A DNA stretch of 64,000 bases from Cellulomonas sp. KH9 (GTDB taxonomy: Bacteria > Actinomycetota > Actinomycetes > Actinomycetales > Cellulomonadaceae): positions 620,001-684,000 of the forward strand of contig NZ_FOSE01000003.1 of NCBI RefSeq assembly GCF_900114185.1, read 5' to 3'. Both the position numbers and the translations under genes were made by a program. The notes below the pieces were generated by a model that saw nothing but the letters and a program-made list of their open reading frames with translations, made no database searches and was not told where the DNA came from. Positions 1 to 8,285 of the stretch are shown one piece after another; positions within the stretch are counted from its first letter, which is position 1; the number at the start of each line of letters is the position of its first letter.

Positions 1-610
1 GGAAGTGCCGGCGCAGCAGGGCGAAGACGGTGCAGATGAAGAACAGCTCGTCCCAGGTGCCCACGGCGTTGACGCCGACGAACAGGCGCGCGATCTCCTG
101 CCCCTCGATCACCGTCGGCCAGTTGCGGTACGCACCGGACGACAGGAAGTAGAAGGGCAGCAGCAGGTACCCGGCGGTCTGCACGCCGATGAGGTACGCC
201 CACTGCGTGCGGGTCCACCGCCGTCCGGTGCGCCACGGGAACCGGATGACGTCGTCGCCCAGGACGTGCCGGGACAGGACGTACGGGATCACGACCGCCA
301 GCCCGAGGGCGAGCGTGAAGCGCAGCATGCTGGCGTCGGACAGGTCCGCACCCAGCGGGATCGTGCTGACGATGCCCATGCCGGCGCCGATGATCAGCAG
401 GTCCCGTCCCAGGACGCGGTCGACGGCCCAGCCCAGGGCGATCCCGACGACGAGCGGCAGGTACGCCAGCGGGCGGACGTGGATCGCGAACATCAGCACG
501 GCCGACCCGCACACGAGGACGGCGGCGACGTACCGCCACGCGGGGTGCGACAGGGCCCGCGGGGGTGCGTCGTCGGCCGCCGCCGGCAGGGTCCCCGCAG
601 TCTCGTCCAC
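1..610 (-). CDS. Multi-pass membrane protein, CPBP protease-like, C-terminus outside the window
   Basis: The frame enters from the left edge, so only about 203 N-terminal codons are visible. After a short charged N-terminus there are about six hydrophobic segments, roughly residues 27-45, 48-63, 70-85, 97-114, 138-158 and 174-200. A Trp-Asp-Glu-Leu-Phe-Phe motif near residues 186-191 resembles the first motif of CPBP (Abi) intramembrane proteases, which is normally Glu-Glu followed by an Arg. Here the first Glu is Asp and the Arg is not in place, so family membership and activity are uncertain. The GTG at 610 is chosen because AGGCAGGG lies about seven bases upstream; a GTG at 628 is also in frame. 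It is transcribed in the same direction as the next gene and could share its mRNA. Confidence 0.65.
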   Translation of the reverse strand, partial: MDETAGTLPAAADDAPPRALSHPAWRYVAAVLVCGSAVLMFAIHVRPLAYLPLVVGIALGWAVDRVLGRDLLIIGAGMGIVSTIPLGADLSDASMLRFTLALGLAVVIPYVLSRHVLGDDVIRFPWRTGRRWTRTQWAYLIGVQTAGYLLLPFYFLSSGAYRNWPTVIEGQEIARLFVGVNAVGTWDELFFICTVFALLRRHF

Positions 611-681
611 CCGCACACCCTGCCTCACGGCGTGCGTCCGCGCAGCCCACGGGCCTGCGAGTCGTGCGGGCGCGTCGCCCC

Positions 682-1731
682 TCAGGACGACTTCGAGGTG
701 CCCGCCTCGAGGATCGACACGATCGAGAACAGCGTGAAGCACACGGCGCCCAGGCCGACCATGACGTGGGCGGGCACGAAGAGCCCCGCCTGCCGCTCGG
801 TGCCCTCGAAGAGGAACGCGGCGGTGAACAGGCAGGCGAGCGCGGTCCCCACCGGGATCAGCGGGATGCGGTTGGCCAGCGCGAAGACCTGACGCCACAC
901 CAGCGCGAGCAGCAGCACCTTGGACAGGATGCTGAAGCACACCAGCCCCAGGCCGATGAGCACGATGCCGGGTGCGAGCCGGTTGGGGTCGTCCGACGCG
1001 AGGAGCACGCCGATCCCCAGGCCGATGTTGATCGTCCCCATGGCCACGACCCACCAGCTCCACCGGTACCGCTCGGCGTCGCCGAACTCGTTGCGCACCT
1101 GCCGCACGATGCTGGCGACCAGCGCGACGAGCGCGGCGCAGATCAGCGACAGCCCCGTCAGGACGTGCGCGGCCACCAGCTGCGGGGTGCCGCCGCGCGC
1201 GTACAGGGTCGCGGAGACCGCCAGGCCCACCACCGCGAGCACCGCCGGGACGGCGACCAGGACCGCACCCGCGGCACGCGAGTACGCGCCGTCCGGCGGT
1301 CCGCTGCCCGGTGCGCGGGCCGCGGCCTGCTGGATCAGGACGAACTTCGTCGACGCGGTCGCCACGGTGCTGACGCAGGCGGCGATGAACCCGATGCCGA
1401 GCATGACGTGACCCGCGACGACCAGCTTCGGCTCGTCCCCGCGCGTGAACACCGTCACGCCCCAGATCATCGTGCCGATCGCGACGACGTACCCGAGCAC
1501 GGGCAGCGCGACCTCCCACACCTCGCCGTAGCGGTGGATGAGCTGCCGGATGATCGTCGCGGCCGTCGTGAACAGCGCGATGCAGATCGCCGTGAGGGCG
1601 ATGTTCACGTGGCCGGCGACGAAGTGCCCGGCGTTGTCGCTGCCGGACAGGATGTCGAGCCCGAACGCGAGGCAGACCAGCCCCATGACGAGCGGGATCG
1701 CGCGGAACAGGATGCTGATCGACCGGTTCAT
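682..1731 (-). CDS. YhiM-like (DUF2776) ten-helix inner membrane protein
   Basis: This 349-residue, very hydrophobic protein resembles E. coli YhiM, an inner membrane protein linked to acid resistance and of unknown mechanism. The match is from memory and is strongest at the C-terminus, around Gly-Leu-Gly-Ala-Val-Cys-Phe-Thr-Leu-Phe-Ser. The chain contains five internal repeats at about residues 36-56, 103-124, 185-206, 252-270 and 318-339, each with a pattern like Ala-x-His-Val-x-x-Gly-Leu-x-x-Ile-Cys. That suggests five duplicated helix pairs. The ATG at 1731 is preferred because AAGGGGGAG precedes it at good distance; an upstream in-frame ATG would add 37 non-hydrophobic residues. No catalytic motif is visible, so a transport or channel role is only a guess. 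Confidence 0.82.
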   Translation of the reverse strand: MNRSISILFRAIPLVMGLVCLAFGLDILSGSDNAGHFVAGHVNIALTAICIALFTTAATIIRQLIHRYGEVWEVALPVLGYVVAIGTMIWGVTVFTRGDEPKLVVAGHVMLGIGFIAACVSTVATASTKFVLIQQAAARAPGSGPPDGAYSRAAGAVLVAVPAVLAVVGLAVSATLYARGGTPQLVAAHVLTGLSLICAALVALVASIVRQVRNEFGDAERYRWSWWVVAMGTINIGLGIGVLLASDDPNRLAPGIVLIGLGLVCFSILSKVLLLALVWRQVFALANRIPLIPVGTALACLFTAAFLFEGTERQAGLFVPAHVMVGLGAVCFTLFSIVSILEAGTSKSS

Positions 1732-1866
1732 GCGCTCCCCCTTGGGCAGATCCGTCATCGCCAGGGTAGGGAGTCGCGCCCGTCTCGGCGCGTCGGGCGG
1801 GACCGCGAGGTGCAGGCGGGCCGGAGCGGGCACGCGGGTCACGGGCGAGGGGACGGGCGACGGCCC

Positions 1867-3429
1867 TCAGGCCGGCGCGGCGAGCGACCGGACGGCGTCG
1901 ATGGTGTCCGCCTCGGCGGCGGGTTTGTCGTCGCGGTACCGCAGCACCCGCGCGAACCGCAGCGCCAGCCCACCCGGGTAGCGGGTCGAGCGCTGCAGCC
2001 CGTCGAACGCGATCTCGACGACCTGCTCCGGGCGCAGCGTCACCGTCCACCCGTCATCGGCGACCTCGAGCTCGCGGAACCGCCGTGTCTGCCACGCCAG
2101 CATCTCGTCCGTCATGCCCTTGAACGTCTTGCCGAGCATGACGAACCCGCCTGCCGGGTCCCGCGCGCCCAGGTGGATGTTCGACAGCGTGCCCGCGCGG
2201 CGTCCCGACCCCCGCTCCACGGCGAGCACGACCAGGTCGAGCGTGTGCCGCGGCTTGACCTTGACCCACGCGGCGCCGCGGCGTCCCGCCTCGTACGGCG
2301 CGTCGACCGCCTTCACGACGACGCCCTCCTGCCCCGCGGCGACGACGCTGCGGAAGTGCTCGGCGGCGACGGCGGGGTCGGACGTGACGACGCGCTCGAC
2401 GACGTGCGGTGCGGCCACCCGGTCCAGCACGGCGAGCCGCTCGCGCAGCGGTGCGTCGAGCAGGTCGTGCCCGGCGACGTGCAGGACGTCGAAGAAGAAC
2501 GGGGTGAGCGTCGCGGAGGCGGCGAGGTCGGCGTCGCGCGTGGCGCTGCGCGACGCGGTCTCCTGGAACGGGCGGGGTCGGCCGACGGCGTCGAGGGTGA
2601 GGGCCTCGCCGTCGAGGACGAGGCGCTGCGCGGGCAGCGCCCGGACGGCGGCGACGATCTCGGGGACGCGCGCCGTCACGTCGTCCAGGCTGCGGGTGTA
2701 CACGCGCACGTCGTCGCCGTCGCGGTGCACCTGGATGCGGATGCCGTCGAGCTTGGTGTCGACGACCACCGGCGCGGCCGGGGCGTCACCGGTGCCGACG
2801 AGCTGGGTGACGGCCGTCGGGACGTCGGGGGCGGACTGGGCCAGCATCGGGCGGACCGGCCTGCCCACGGTGAGCGTGAACGCGTCCAGCGCGGTGCGGG
2901 CGGCGTCGGGGGAGGAGGCGGCCAGGGCCGCGACGGCGACGGCCTCCGTCTCGCCGGCGAGCATCGCGGCGCGCCGCACCACGTCGGCCGGCACGCCCGC
3001 GGCCTCGGCGACCGCGTCGAGCAGCAGCGCGTCGAGGGCACCCTGCCGCAGCTCACCGCTGACCAGCCCGCGCAGCAGGTGCTGCTCGCGCTCGGTCGCG
3101 GCCGCGAAGAGCGCACGCGCCGCCTCGAGGCGCGCGGTCGACGAGCCCGACCCCGAGAGCCCGGCCAGGTGGGCGAACGCGGCGTCGACGTCCCCGACCG
3201 TCAGGGACGGTGCAGCGGCCGGCCCCGGCATGCCCGTCAGCGACCGCCACCCCAGCCCGGTCCTGCGCTGCCGCAGCTCACCGCCCAGGTACCGCGACAC
3301 GACCGCCACCGCGTCCGGACCGTCCGCCGCGGCGCGCCGCAGCACGTCCACCAGGACCGCCCGCTTGGCCAGCCGCGACCGCGTGGCCGCGACCCGGGCG
3401 GAGGCGTCGGCGACGTCGTCGAGCAGCAT
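1867..3429 (-). CDS. ligB: ATP-dependent DNA ligase (LigB type)
   Basis: The 520-residue protein has all core motifs of ATP-dependent DNA ligases. The adenylated lysine is K226 in Lys-Leu-Asp-Gly-Ile-Arg, motif III is Leu-Asp-Gly-Glu-Ala at about 272-276, motif IV is Glu-Gly-Val-Val-Val-Lys at 368-373, and motif V is Val-Lys-Val-Lys-Pro at 389-393. An N-terminal alpha-helical DNA-binding domain covers about 1-200 and an OB-fold follows from about 400. Length and domain order match mycobacterial LigB. LigB-type enzymes seal nicks but are usually dispensable beside the NAD-dependent LigA. No Ku or LigD gene is nearby, so no end-joining cluster is suggested. The ATG at 3429 is the first start and gives a natural N-terminus. 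Confidence 0.95.
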   Translation of the reverse strand: MLLDDVADASARVAATRSRLAKRAVLVDVLRRAAADGPDAVAVVSRYLGGELRQRRTGLGWRSLTGMPGPAAAPSLTVGDVDAAFAHLAGLSGSGSSTARLEAARALFAAATEREQHLLRGLVSGELRQGALDALLLDAVAEAAGVPADVVRRAAMLAGETEAVAVAALAASSPDAARTALDAFTLTVGRPVRPMLAQSAPDVPTAVTQLVGTGDAPAAPVVVDTKLDGIRIQVHRDGDDVRVYTRSLDDVTARVPEIVAAVRALPAQRLVLDGEALTLDAVGRPRPFQETASRSATRDADLAASATLTPFFFDVLHVAGHDLLDAPLRERLAVLDRVAAPHVVERVVTSDPAVAAEHFRSVVAAGQEGVVVKAVDAPYEAGRRGAAWVKVKPRHTLDLVVLAVERGSGRRAGTLSNIHLGARDPAGGFVMLGKTFKGMTDEMLAWQTRRFRELEVADDGWTVTLRPEQVVEIAFDGLQRSTRYPGGLALRFARVLRYRDDKPAAEADTIDAVRSLAAPA

Positions 3430-3472
3430 GCGCCCATCCTGGCCCGGGCCACCGACACCCGCCCGACGTGCG

Positions 3473-3572
3473 GGATCGACCTCTCGCGGGGGACGGGCAG
3501 CGGCTGGATCGACCTCTCGCCGGGAGGGGCGGGGCGGCCACCCGCCTTCGTGCGCGAGAGGTCGATCCAGCC
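3473..3572. repeat. Three copies of a 15-base element, two forming a perfect 19-bp inverted repeat
   Basis: The word GGATCGACCTCTCGC occurs at 3473-3487 and 3506-3520, and inverted at 3554-3568. The last two extend to perfect 19-base arms, 3502-3520 and 3554-3572, around a 33-base loop. The element lies in the 148-bp gap after the msrA stop and before the ligB start, both on the minus strand. It could be an msrA terminator, but the extra third copy and the long sequence identity are more like a small mobile or dispersed palindromic element. Confidence 0.85.
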
Positions 3573-3577
3573 CCGGC

Positions 3578-4255
3578 TCAGGCCGAGGGCACCGGGCAGG
3601 CCACCCCCGTCGAGTTCACCGGGCAGTACCCGCCCGGGTTCTTCAGCAGGTACTGCTGGTGGTAGTCCTCGGCGTAGTAGAACGTGCCGGCGTCCTCGAC
3701 GGAGCGGATCTCCGTCGTCACGTCGCCGTAGCCGCGGGCCTTGAGCACCGGGGCGTACGCGTCGCGCGTCTGCCGTGCCGCGGCCTCCTGCTCCGGGGTC
3801 GTGAAGAACACCGCGGAGCGGTACTGCGTGCCCACGTCGTTGCCCTGGCGGAAGCCCTGGGTGGGGTCGTGCTCCTCCCAGAAGTGCCGCATCAGGTCGA
3901 CGTCGGACAGCACGGTCGGGTCGTACGCGACCATCACCGTCTCGGTGTGGCCGGTGCGGCCGGTGCACGTCTCCTCGTACGTCGGGTACGGCGTGAAGCC
4001 GCCCATGTAGCCGACGGCCGTGGTGACGACGCCCGGCAGCTGCCAGGCCTCCTTCTCCGCGCCCCAGAAGCAGCCCGACGCCAGGTACAGCACGCGGGTG
4101 CCCTCGGGCCACGGGCCCTGCAGCGGGGTGCCCAGCACGGCGTGCGTCGTCGGCACCCGGTACGCGTACGCGTCCCGGCCCTTGAGCGCGTGCTCGGCGT
4201 CCACCATGGTCGTGCGCAGCGACGTGCCCAGCAGCGTCTCGAACAACGAGGCCAT
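3578..4255 (-). CDS. msrA: Peptide-methionine (S)-S-oxide reductase MsrA
   Basis: MsrA reduces methionine S-sulfoxide in proteins and free methionine, repairing oxidative damage in the cytosol. The 225-residue protein has the catalytic Gly-Cys-Phe-Trp-Gly motif at 61-65 (C62). Candidate resolving cysteines are C211 and C220 in a glycine- and proline-rich tail. The Tyr-Met-Gly-Gly and Thr-Gly-His-Thr-Glu segments of the family are also present. The ATG at 4255 is chosen because AAGGAGA precedes it by about six bases; the frame stays open further upstream but with low-complexity residues. It is divergent from metB across a 139-bp gap. Placing methionine repair next to methionine synthesis may be chance. 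Confidence 0.96.
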   Translation of the reverse strand: MASLFETLLGTSLRTTMVDAEHALKGRDAYAYRVPTTHAVLGTPLQGPWPEGTRVLYLASGCFWGAEKEAWQLPGVVTTAVGYMGGFTPYPTYEETCTGRTGHTETVMVAYDPTVLSDVDLMRHFWEEHDPTQGFRQGNDVGTQYRSAVFFTTPEQEAAARQTRDAYAPVLKARGYGDVTTEIRSVEDAGTFYYAEDYHQQYLLKNPGGYCPVNSTGVACPVPSA

Positions 4256-4382
4256 GACCGTCTCCTTCCCGTCGGGTCCAGCACGTGCAACAGGGGCGGC
4301 GGGGGACCTGTTCCGCGCGCCGCCGCCGGGCCGCACCGTCGCGCGGTGCGTGCCGTCACACGCTGGCGGCGCGCCCACCGCC

Positions 4383-4388
4383 TAGCCT
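4383..4388 (+). promoter_or_regulatory. Leaderless-type -10 element for metB
   Basis: TAGCCT ends six bases before the GTG start at 4395, and there is no Shine-Dalgarno sequence. This spacing puts the transcription start at or next to the start codon, as in leaderless actinobacterial genes. No convincing -35 hexamer is seen. The same arrangement recurs at ispH, ychF and the ABC ATPase gene at 44014. Confidence 0.6.
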
Positions 4389-4394
4389 GGGTGC

Positions 4395-5630
4395 GTGACC
4401 CACGACCCGCTCGCGCAGCCCCACGACTGGACCGACTCCGGCTTCTCGACCCGTGCCATCCACGCAGGTCAGGACCCCGACCCCGCCACCGGCGCGGTGG
4501 TCACGCCGATCCACCAGGTGTCGACGTACAAGCAGGACGGCGTCGGTGGCCTGCGCGGCGGGTACGAGTACTCCCGCTCCGGCAACCCGACGCGTGACGC
4601 GCTGCAGACGGCGCTCGCGGCCGTCGAGGGCGGTGCCGCCGCGTTCGCGTTCGCGTCCGGGCTCGCGGCGGAGGACACGCTGCTGCGCTCGATCCTGCGC
4701 CCGGGCGACCACCTGGTCGTCCCCGACGACGCGTACGGCGGCACGTACCGGCTGGTGGCGCGGGTCCTCGGCCCGTGGGGGGTCGACCACACGCCGGTCG
4801 ACCTGTCCGACCCGGACGCGGTGCTCGCCGCGATCCAGCCGGGCCGCACCAAGGCCATCTGGGTGGAGACGCCCACCAACCCGCTGCTCGGCATCGCCGA
4901 CATCGCGGCGATCGCGACGCACGCACGCTCCAACGGCGTGGTGCTCGTCGTCGACAACACCTTCGCGACGCCCTACCTGCAGCAGCCCCTCGCGCTGGGG
5001 GCGGACGCCGTCGTGCACTCCACCACCAAGTACGTCGGCGGGCACTCCGACGTCGTCGGGGGTGCGGTCGTGGTCGCGGACGGCGCCCAGCTGCCGGCCG
5101 GCATGCAGGGCCCGACGGGCACCACCGAGCTGCGGGACGCGGTCGGGTTCCTGCAGAACGCGTCCGGGGCCGTCGCCGGGCCGTTCGACGCGTGGCTCAC
5201 GCTGCGCGGGCTCAAGACGCTCGCGGTCCGCATGGACCGGCACGTCGCCAACGCCGAGGCGGTCGCCCGGTTCCTCGTCGAGCACCCGGGTGTGCGCGAG
5301 GTGCTGTGGCCCGGGCTGCCGTCGCACCCCGGGCACGAGGTCGCGGCCCGGCAGATGCGGGGCTTCGGCGGCATGGTGGCGTTCCGCACCGGCTCGGTCG
5401 ACTCGGCGGTCGCGGTCTGCGCCGCCACCCGGGTCTTCACGCTCGCGGAGTCCCTCGGCGGGGTCGAGTCGCTGATCGAGCACCCGGGGCGCATGACGCA
5501 CGGCTCGGTCGCCGGCACGGCGCTGGAGGTGCCCGACGACCTGGTGCGCCTGTCGGTCGGCATCGAGGACGTCGAGGACCAGCTCGCCGACCTCGAGCAG
5601 GCGCTGGCCGCGGCGGGGCTCGGCCGGTGA
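4395..5630 (+). CDS. metB: Cystathionine gamma-synthase (Cys/Met metabolism PLP enzyme)
   Basis: This 411-residue protein belongs to the fold-type I Cys/Met metabolism PLP enzymes. The PLP lysine is K212 in Ser-Thr-Thr-Lys-Tyr-Val-Gly-Gly-His-Ser-Asp, preceded by the Asp of Val-Val-Asp-Asn-Thr-Phe that contacts the pyridine ring. Tyr-Ser-Arg-Ser-Gly-Asn-Pro-Thr near 59-66 is the family phosphate-binding segment. MetB condenses an acylated homoserine with cysteine. Cystathionine gamma-lyases look very similar, so the direction of the reaction is inferred from the conserved metB-greA-mca neighbourhood of actinobacteria. It overlaps the next gene by four bases (GTGA), which suggests translational coupling. 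The GTG start has no ribosome-binding site and is probably leaderless. Confidence 0.9.
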   Translation: MTHDPLAQPHDWTDSGFSTRAIHAGQDPDPATGAVVTPIHQVSTYKQDGVGGLRGGYEYSRSGNPTRDALQTALAAVEGGAAAFAFASGLAAEDTLLRSILRPGDHLVVPDDAYGGTYRLVARVLGPWGVDHTPVDLSDPDAVLAAIQPGRTKAIWVETPTNPLLGIADIAAIATHARSNGVVLVVDNTFATPYLQQPLALGADAVVHSTTKYVGGHSDVVGGAVVVADGAQLPAGMQGPTGTTELRDAVGFLQNASGAVAGPFDAWLTLRGLKTLAVRMDRHVANAEAVARFLVEHPGVREVLWPGLPSHPGHEVAARQMRGFGGMVAFRTGSVDSAVAVCAATRVFTLAESLGGVESLIEHPGRMTHGSVAGTALEVPDDLVRLSVGIEDVEDQLADLEQALAAAGLGR

Positions 5631-6919
5631 GCACCCCGGGGACGTCCGAGGGGACGACGCCGGCCGGCGAGCCGGCGCTGCCGACGCCGGCCGCCGTCAC
5701 GCCCCGGCCGGACCCCGTGCCGGCCGCCGTGCGGGCCTGGGCGGGCTGGTCCTGGCGGGCGCTGGTCATCCTCGCCGCGATCGCGGTCGGGCTGTGGCTC
5801 CTCTCCGTGCTGAAGGTCATCGTCGTCCCCGTCGCCATCGCGCTGCTGCTCACGGTGCTGCTGTCCCCGCTCGTCGGCGCTCTGCACCGGCACGTCCGCC
5901 TGCCGCGGCCCGCCGCCGCCGGCACCGCGCTGGTGCTGACCCTCGCGCTGGTGGTCGGCGTGCTGACGGTCGTGGGCCGCTCGATCGTCAAGGGCATCGC
6001 CGAGCTCGGCGAGCAGGCGCGCGAGGGGTTCAGCCAGCTCGTCGACTGGCTGGGCGACGGCCCGCTGCAGCTCAGCACCGCCCAGCTCGACGACTACGTG
6101 TCGCAGCTGCAGGACGCGGTGGCGTCCAGCGGGCAGCAGATCGCGTCGGGTGCGCTGTCCGTCGGTGTGACGGTCAGCCACGTCGTCGCGGGGGCGCTCA
6201 TCGCGCTGTTCTGCACCCTCTTCTTCCTCATCGACGGCCGCACCATCTGGGCGTGGGTGGTGGGTCTGCTGCCGCGCGGGTCGCGCGAGCGCGTCCACCA
6301 GGCGGGGCGCCGCGGCTGGGTGACGCTCGGGGCGTACACGCGCACGCAGATCCTCGTCGCCGCCGTCGACGCCATCGGGATCGGGGTCGGTGCGGCGTTC
6401 CTGCAGCTGCCGCTCGTGGTGCCGCTGGCCGTCCTCGTGTTCTTCGGGTCCTTCATCCCGTTCGTGGGCGCCATCGTCACCGGGTCCATCGCGGTGCTCG
6501 TCGCGCTCGTCACGCAGGGCTGGGGATCGGCGCTGATCATGCTGGCCATCGTGCTGGTGGTGCAGCAGCTCGAGGGCCACGTCCTGCAGCCGTTCCTCAT
6601 GGGGCACGCCGTGTCGCTGCACCCCGTGGCGGTGCTGCTGGCGGTGACCACCGGCTCCCTGGTCGCCGGCATCGTCGGCGCGCTGTTCGCCGTGCCCATC
6701 GCGGCCGTGCTCAACACGGTCGTGCTGTACCTGCACGGGCACGACAAGTTCCCCCAGCTCGGCACGGGGGACCACGTGCCCATCCGCGCCAAGGGGCACC
6801 CCGTCCTCGACCGCGCCGTCGCGGCCGCCGCGGAGGCGGAGTCCGAGGCGCAGGCCAACCGCCAGGAGCAGAGTGACGCCCCCGACGCGACCCCGGGCGG
6901 CTCGCCCGTGACGTCGTGA
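5627..6919 (+). CDS. AI-2E family (PerM/TqsA) membrane transporter
   Basis: The 430-residue product has the AI-2E transporter layout. A proline-rich cytosolic N-terminus of about 45 residues is followed by two close hydrophobic helices at about 45-85. A helix then leads into a soluble segment at about 115-180, and five or six C-terminal helices follow. The Phe-Ile-Pro-Phe-Val-Gly-Ala segment near 280 and the Gln-Gln-Leu-Glu-Gly-His segment near 315 are typical. Family members have been linked to autoinducer-2 export and to Na+/H+ exchange, so the substrate is open. It starts inside the metB stop (GTGA) and ends inside the ilvA start (GTGA), so the three genes should be co-translated. The functional link to amino-acid synthesis is unclear. 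Confidence 0.88.
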   Translation: MSTPGTSEGTTPAGEPALPTPAAVTPRPDPVPAAVRAWAGWSWRALVILAAIAVGLWLLSVLKVIVVPVAIALLLTVLLSPLVGALHRHVRLPRPAAAGTALVLTLALVVGVLTVVGRSIVKGIAELGEQAREGFSQLVDWLGDGPLQLSTAQLDDYVSQLQDAVASSGQQIASGALSVGVTVSHVVAGALIALFCTLFFLIDGRTIWAWVVGLLPRGSRERVHQAGRRGWVTLGAYTRTQILVAAVDAIGIGVGAAFLQLPLVVPLAVLVFFGSFIPFVGAIVTGSIAVLVALVTQGWGSALIMLAIVLVVQQLEGHVLQPFLMGHAVSLHPVAVLLAVTTGSLVAGIVGALFAVPIAAVLNTVVLYLHGHDKFPQLGTGDHVPIRAKGHPVLDRAVAAAAEAESEAQANRQEQSDAPDATPGGSPVTS

Positions 6920-8127
6920 TCGGCCCCGCGGACGTCCGCGCGGCGGCGGAGCTGCTGCACGGCGTCGCCGAGCGCACACCGGTGCAGCGCAGCCGTGCGC
7001 TGTCGCGGCTGGCCGGTGCGGACGTGTGGCTCAAGTGCGAGAACCTGCAGCGCGCCGGGTCGTTCAAGATCCGCGGCGCGTACACGCGCATGGCGCGGCT
7101 GACACCCGAGGAGAAGGCGCGCGGGGTCGTCGCCGCGAGCGCCGGCAACCACGCGCAGGGCGTCGCGCTGGCCGCGGACCTGCTGGGGCTCGACGCCGTG
7201 ATCGTCATGCCCGTGGACGCCGCCCTGCCCAAGATCGCCGCGACCCGCGGGTACGGCGCGCACGTCGAGCTGGTGGGCACGTCCGTCGACGAGGCGCTCG
7301 TGGCGGCCCGTGCCCACGCCGACCGCACGGGCGCGGTGCTCATCCACCCGTTCGACCACCCGGACATCGACGCGGGCCAGGGCACCGTCGCGCTCGAGGT
7401 GCTCGAGCAGGTCCCCGACGTGGGCACGATCGTGGTCCCCGTCGGTGGCGGTGGCCTGGCCGCGGGGATCGCCGCGGCGCTGGCCGACCGGCCCGACGTG
7501 CGGGTCGTCGGCGTCCAGGCGGCGCGCGCCGCCGCGTACCCCGCGTCGCTCGCGGCCGGCCGGCCCGTCCCGGCGCCGGAGCTGCGGACCATGGCCGACG
7601 GCATCGCCGTGGGGACTCCCGGCGCGGTCCCGTTCGAGCTCCTCGCGGCCCACCGGGTCCCCGTGCGGACCGTCTCGGAGGAGGACCTGTCACGCGCGCT
7701 GCTGCTGGTGGCGGAGCGCGCCAAGCTCGTCGTCGAGCCGTCCGGTGCCGCCGCGGTCGCGGCCCTGATGGCCGACCCGCGCGGGCTGGGCACCGACGAC
7801 GGTCGCCCGGTGGTGTGCGTCCTGTCCGGCGGCAACATCGACCCGCTGGTGCTGCTGCGCGTGGTGCGGCACGGCCTGGCGTCGGCGGGGCGGTACCTGC
7901 AGCTGCACGTCGTGGTCGAGGACACCCCGGGGGCGCTCGCGGCCCTGCTGCGGGACGTCGCCGGCCTGGGCGGCAACGTCATGCACGTCAGCCACCTGCG
8001 CACGGGCGGACACCTGGGCTTCAGCGAGGTGGCGATCGACCTGCAGATCGAGACGAAGGGCCCCGAGCACTGCGCGGCGGTGCTGGCCGGTCTGCGCCGG
8101 GCCGGCTACCGCCTCGGCGACGACTGA
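6916..8127 (+). CDS. ilvA: Threonine ammonia-lyase with C-terminal ACT domain
   Basis: The enzyme deaminates threonine to 2-oxobutanoate, the entry to isoleucine. The 403-residue protein has the PLP lysine K51 in Gly-Ser-Phe-Lys-Ile-Arg-Gly-Ala-Tyr, the Ser-Ala-Gly-Asn-His-Ala-Gln-Gly loop at 75-82 and the glycine-rich phosphate loop at 177-180. Residues about 325-403 form one ACT-like domain. It is therefore the shorter form, often annotated as catabolic or as type 2, rather than the long IlvA with two regulatory ACT-like units. Serine is a usual second substrate. Overlap with the transporter gene upstream argues for one mRNA from metB. Confidence 0.93.
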   Translation: MIGPADVRAAAELLHGVAERTPVQRSRALSRLAGADVWLKCENLQRAGSFKIRGAYTRMARLTPEEKARGVVAASAGNHAQGVALAADLLGLDAVIVMPVDAALPKIAATRGYGAHVELVGTSVDEALVAARAHADRTGAVLIHPFDHPDIDAGQGTVALEVLEQVPDVGTIVVPVGGGGLAAGIAAALADRPDVRVVGVQAARAAAYPASLAAGRPVPAPELRTMADGIAVGTPGAVPFELLAAHRVPVRTVSEEDLSRALLLVAERAKLVVEPSGAAAVAALMADPRGLGTDDGRPVVCVLSGGNIDPLVLLRVVRHGLASAGRYLQLHVVVEDTPGALAALLRDVAGLGGNVMHVSHLRTGGHLGFSEVAIDLQIETKGPEHCAAVLAGLRRAGYRLGDD

Positions 8128-8130
8128 GGC

Positions 8131-8217
8131 GACCGCGCCGGCCCCGGGACGACCGCGCCGGCCCCGGGACGACCGCACCGGCCCCGGGACGACCGCACCG
8201 GTCCCGGGACGACCGCG
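8131..8217. repeat. Tandem repeat, 20-bp unit, about 4.4 copies
   Basis: The unit GACCGCGCCGGCCCCGGGAC is repeated at 8131-8150, 8151-8170, 8171-8190 and 8191-8210, followed by a partial copy. The third and fourth copies carry GCACC instead of GCGCC, and the fourth also has one C-to-T change. The array sits between the convergent stops of ilvA and greA and starts three bases after the ilvA stop. Each unit can pair with the self-complementary core CCGGCCCCGG-like bases of its neighbours. Confidence 0.9.
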
Positions 8218-8218
8218 C

Positions 8219-8268
8219 GGGGGCGCCCTGTGAGCGGCGAGCAGTGCTCGCGCCCGTCGGGTGCCCCC
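8219..8268. terminator. Hairpin between convergent ilvA and greA
   Basis: Arms GGGGGCGCCC (8219-8228) and GGGTGCCCCC (8259-8268) pair over ten positions, one of them G-U in one direction. The loop is about 30 bases. There is no U-tract. The position between two converging stop codons makes a bidirectional terminator likely. Confidence 0.45.
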
Positions 8269-8285
8269 GCGTCGTGCGGGTCGCG

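Noticed and set aside
565..3744. A plus-strand open frame of more than 1000 codons
   Set aside because: It is antisense to the membrane gene and ligB and consists of Arg/Ala/Gly/Pro-rich low-complexity sequence. Long empty frames are expected at this GC content.
8131..8217. CRISPR-like array
   Set aside because: The 20-bp units are contiguous with no unique spacers, and no cas gene is present. It is a simple tandem repeat.
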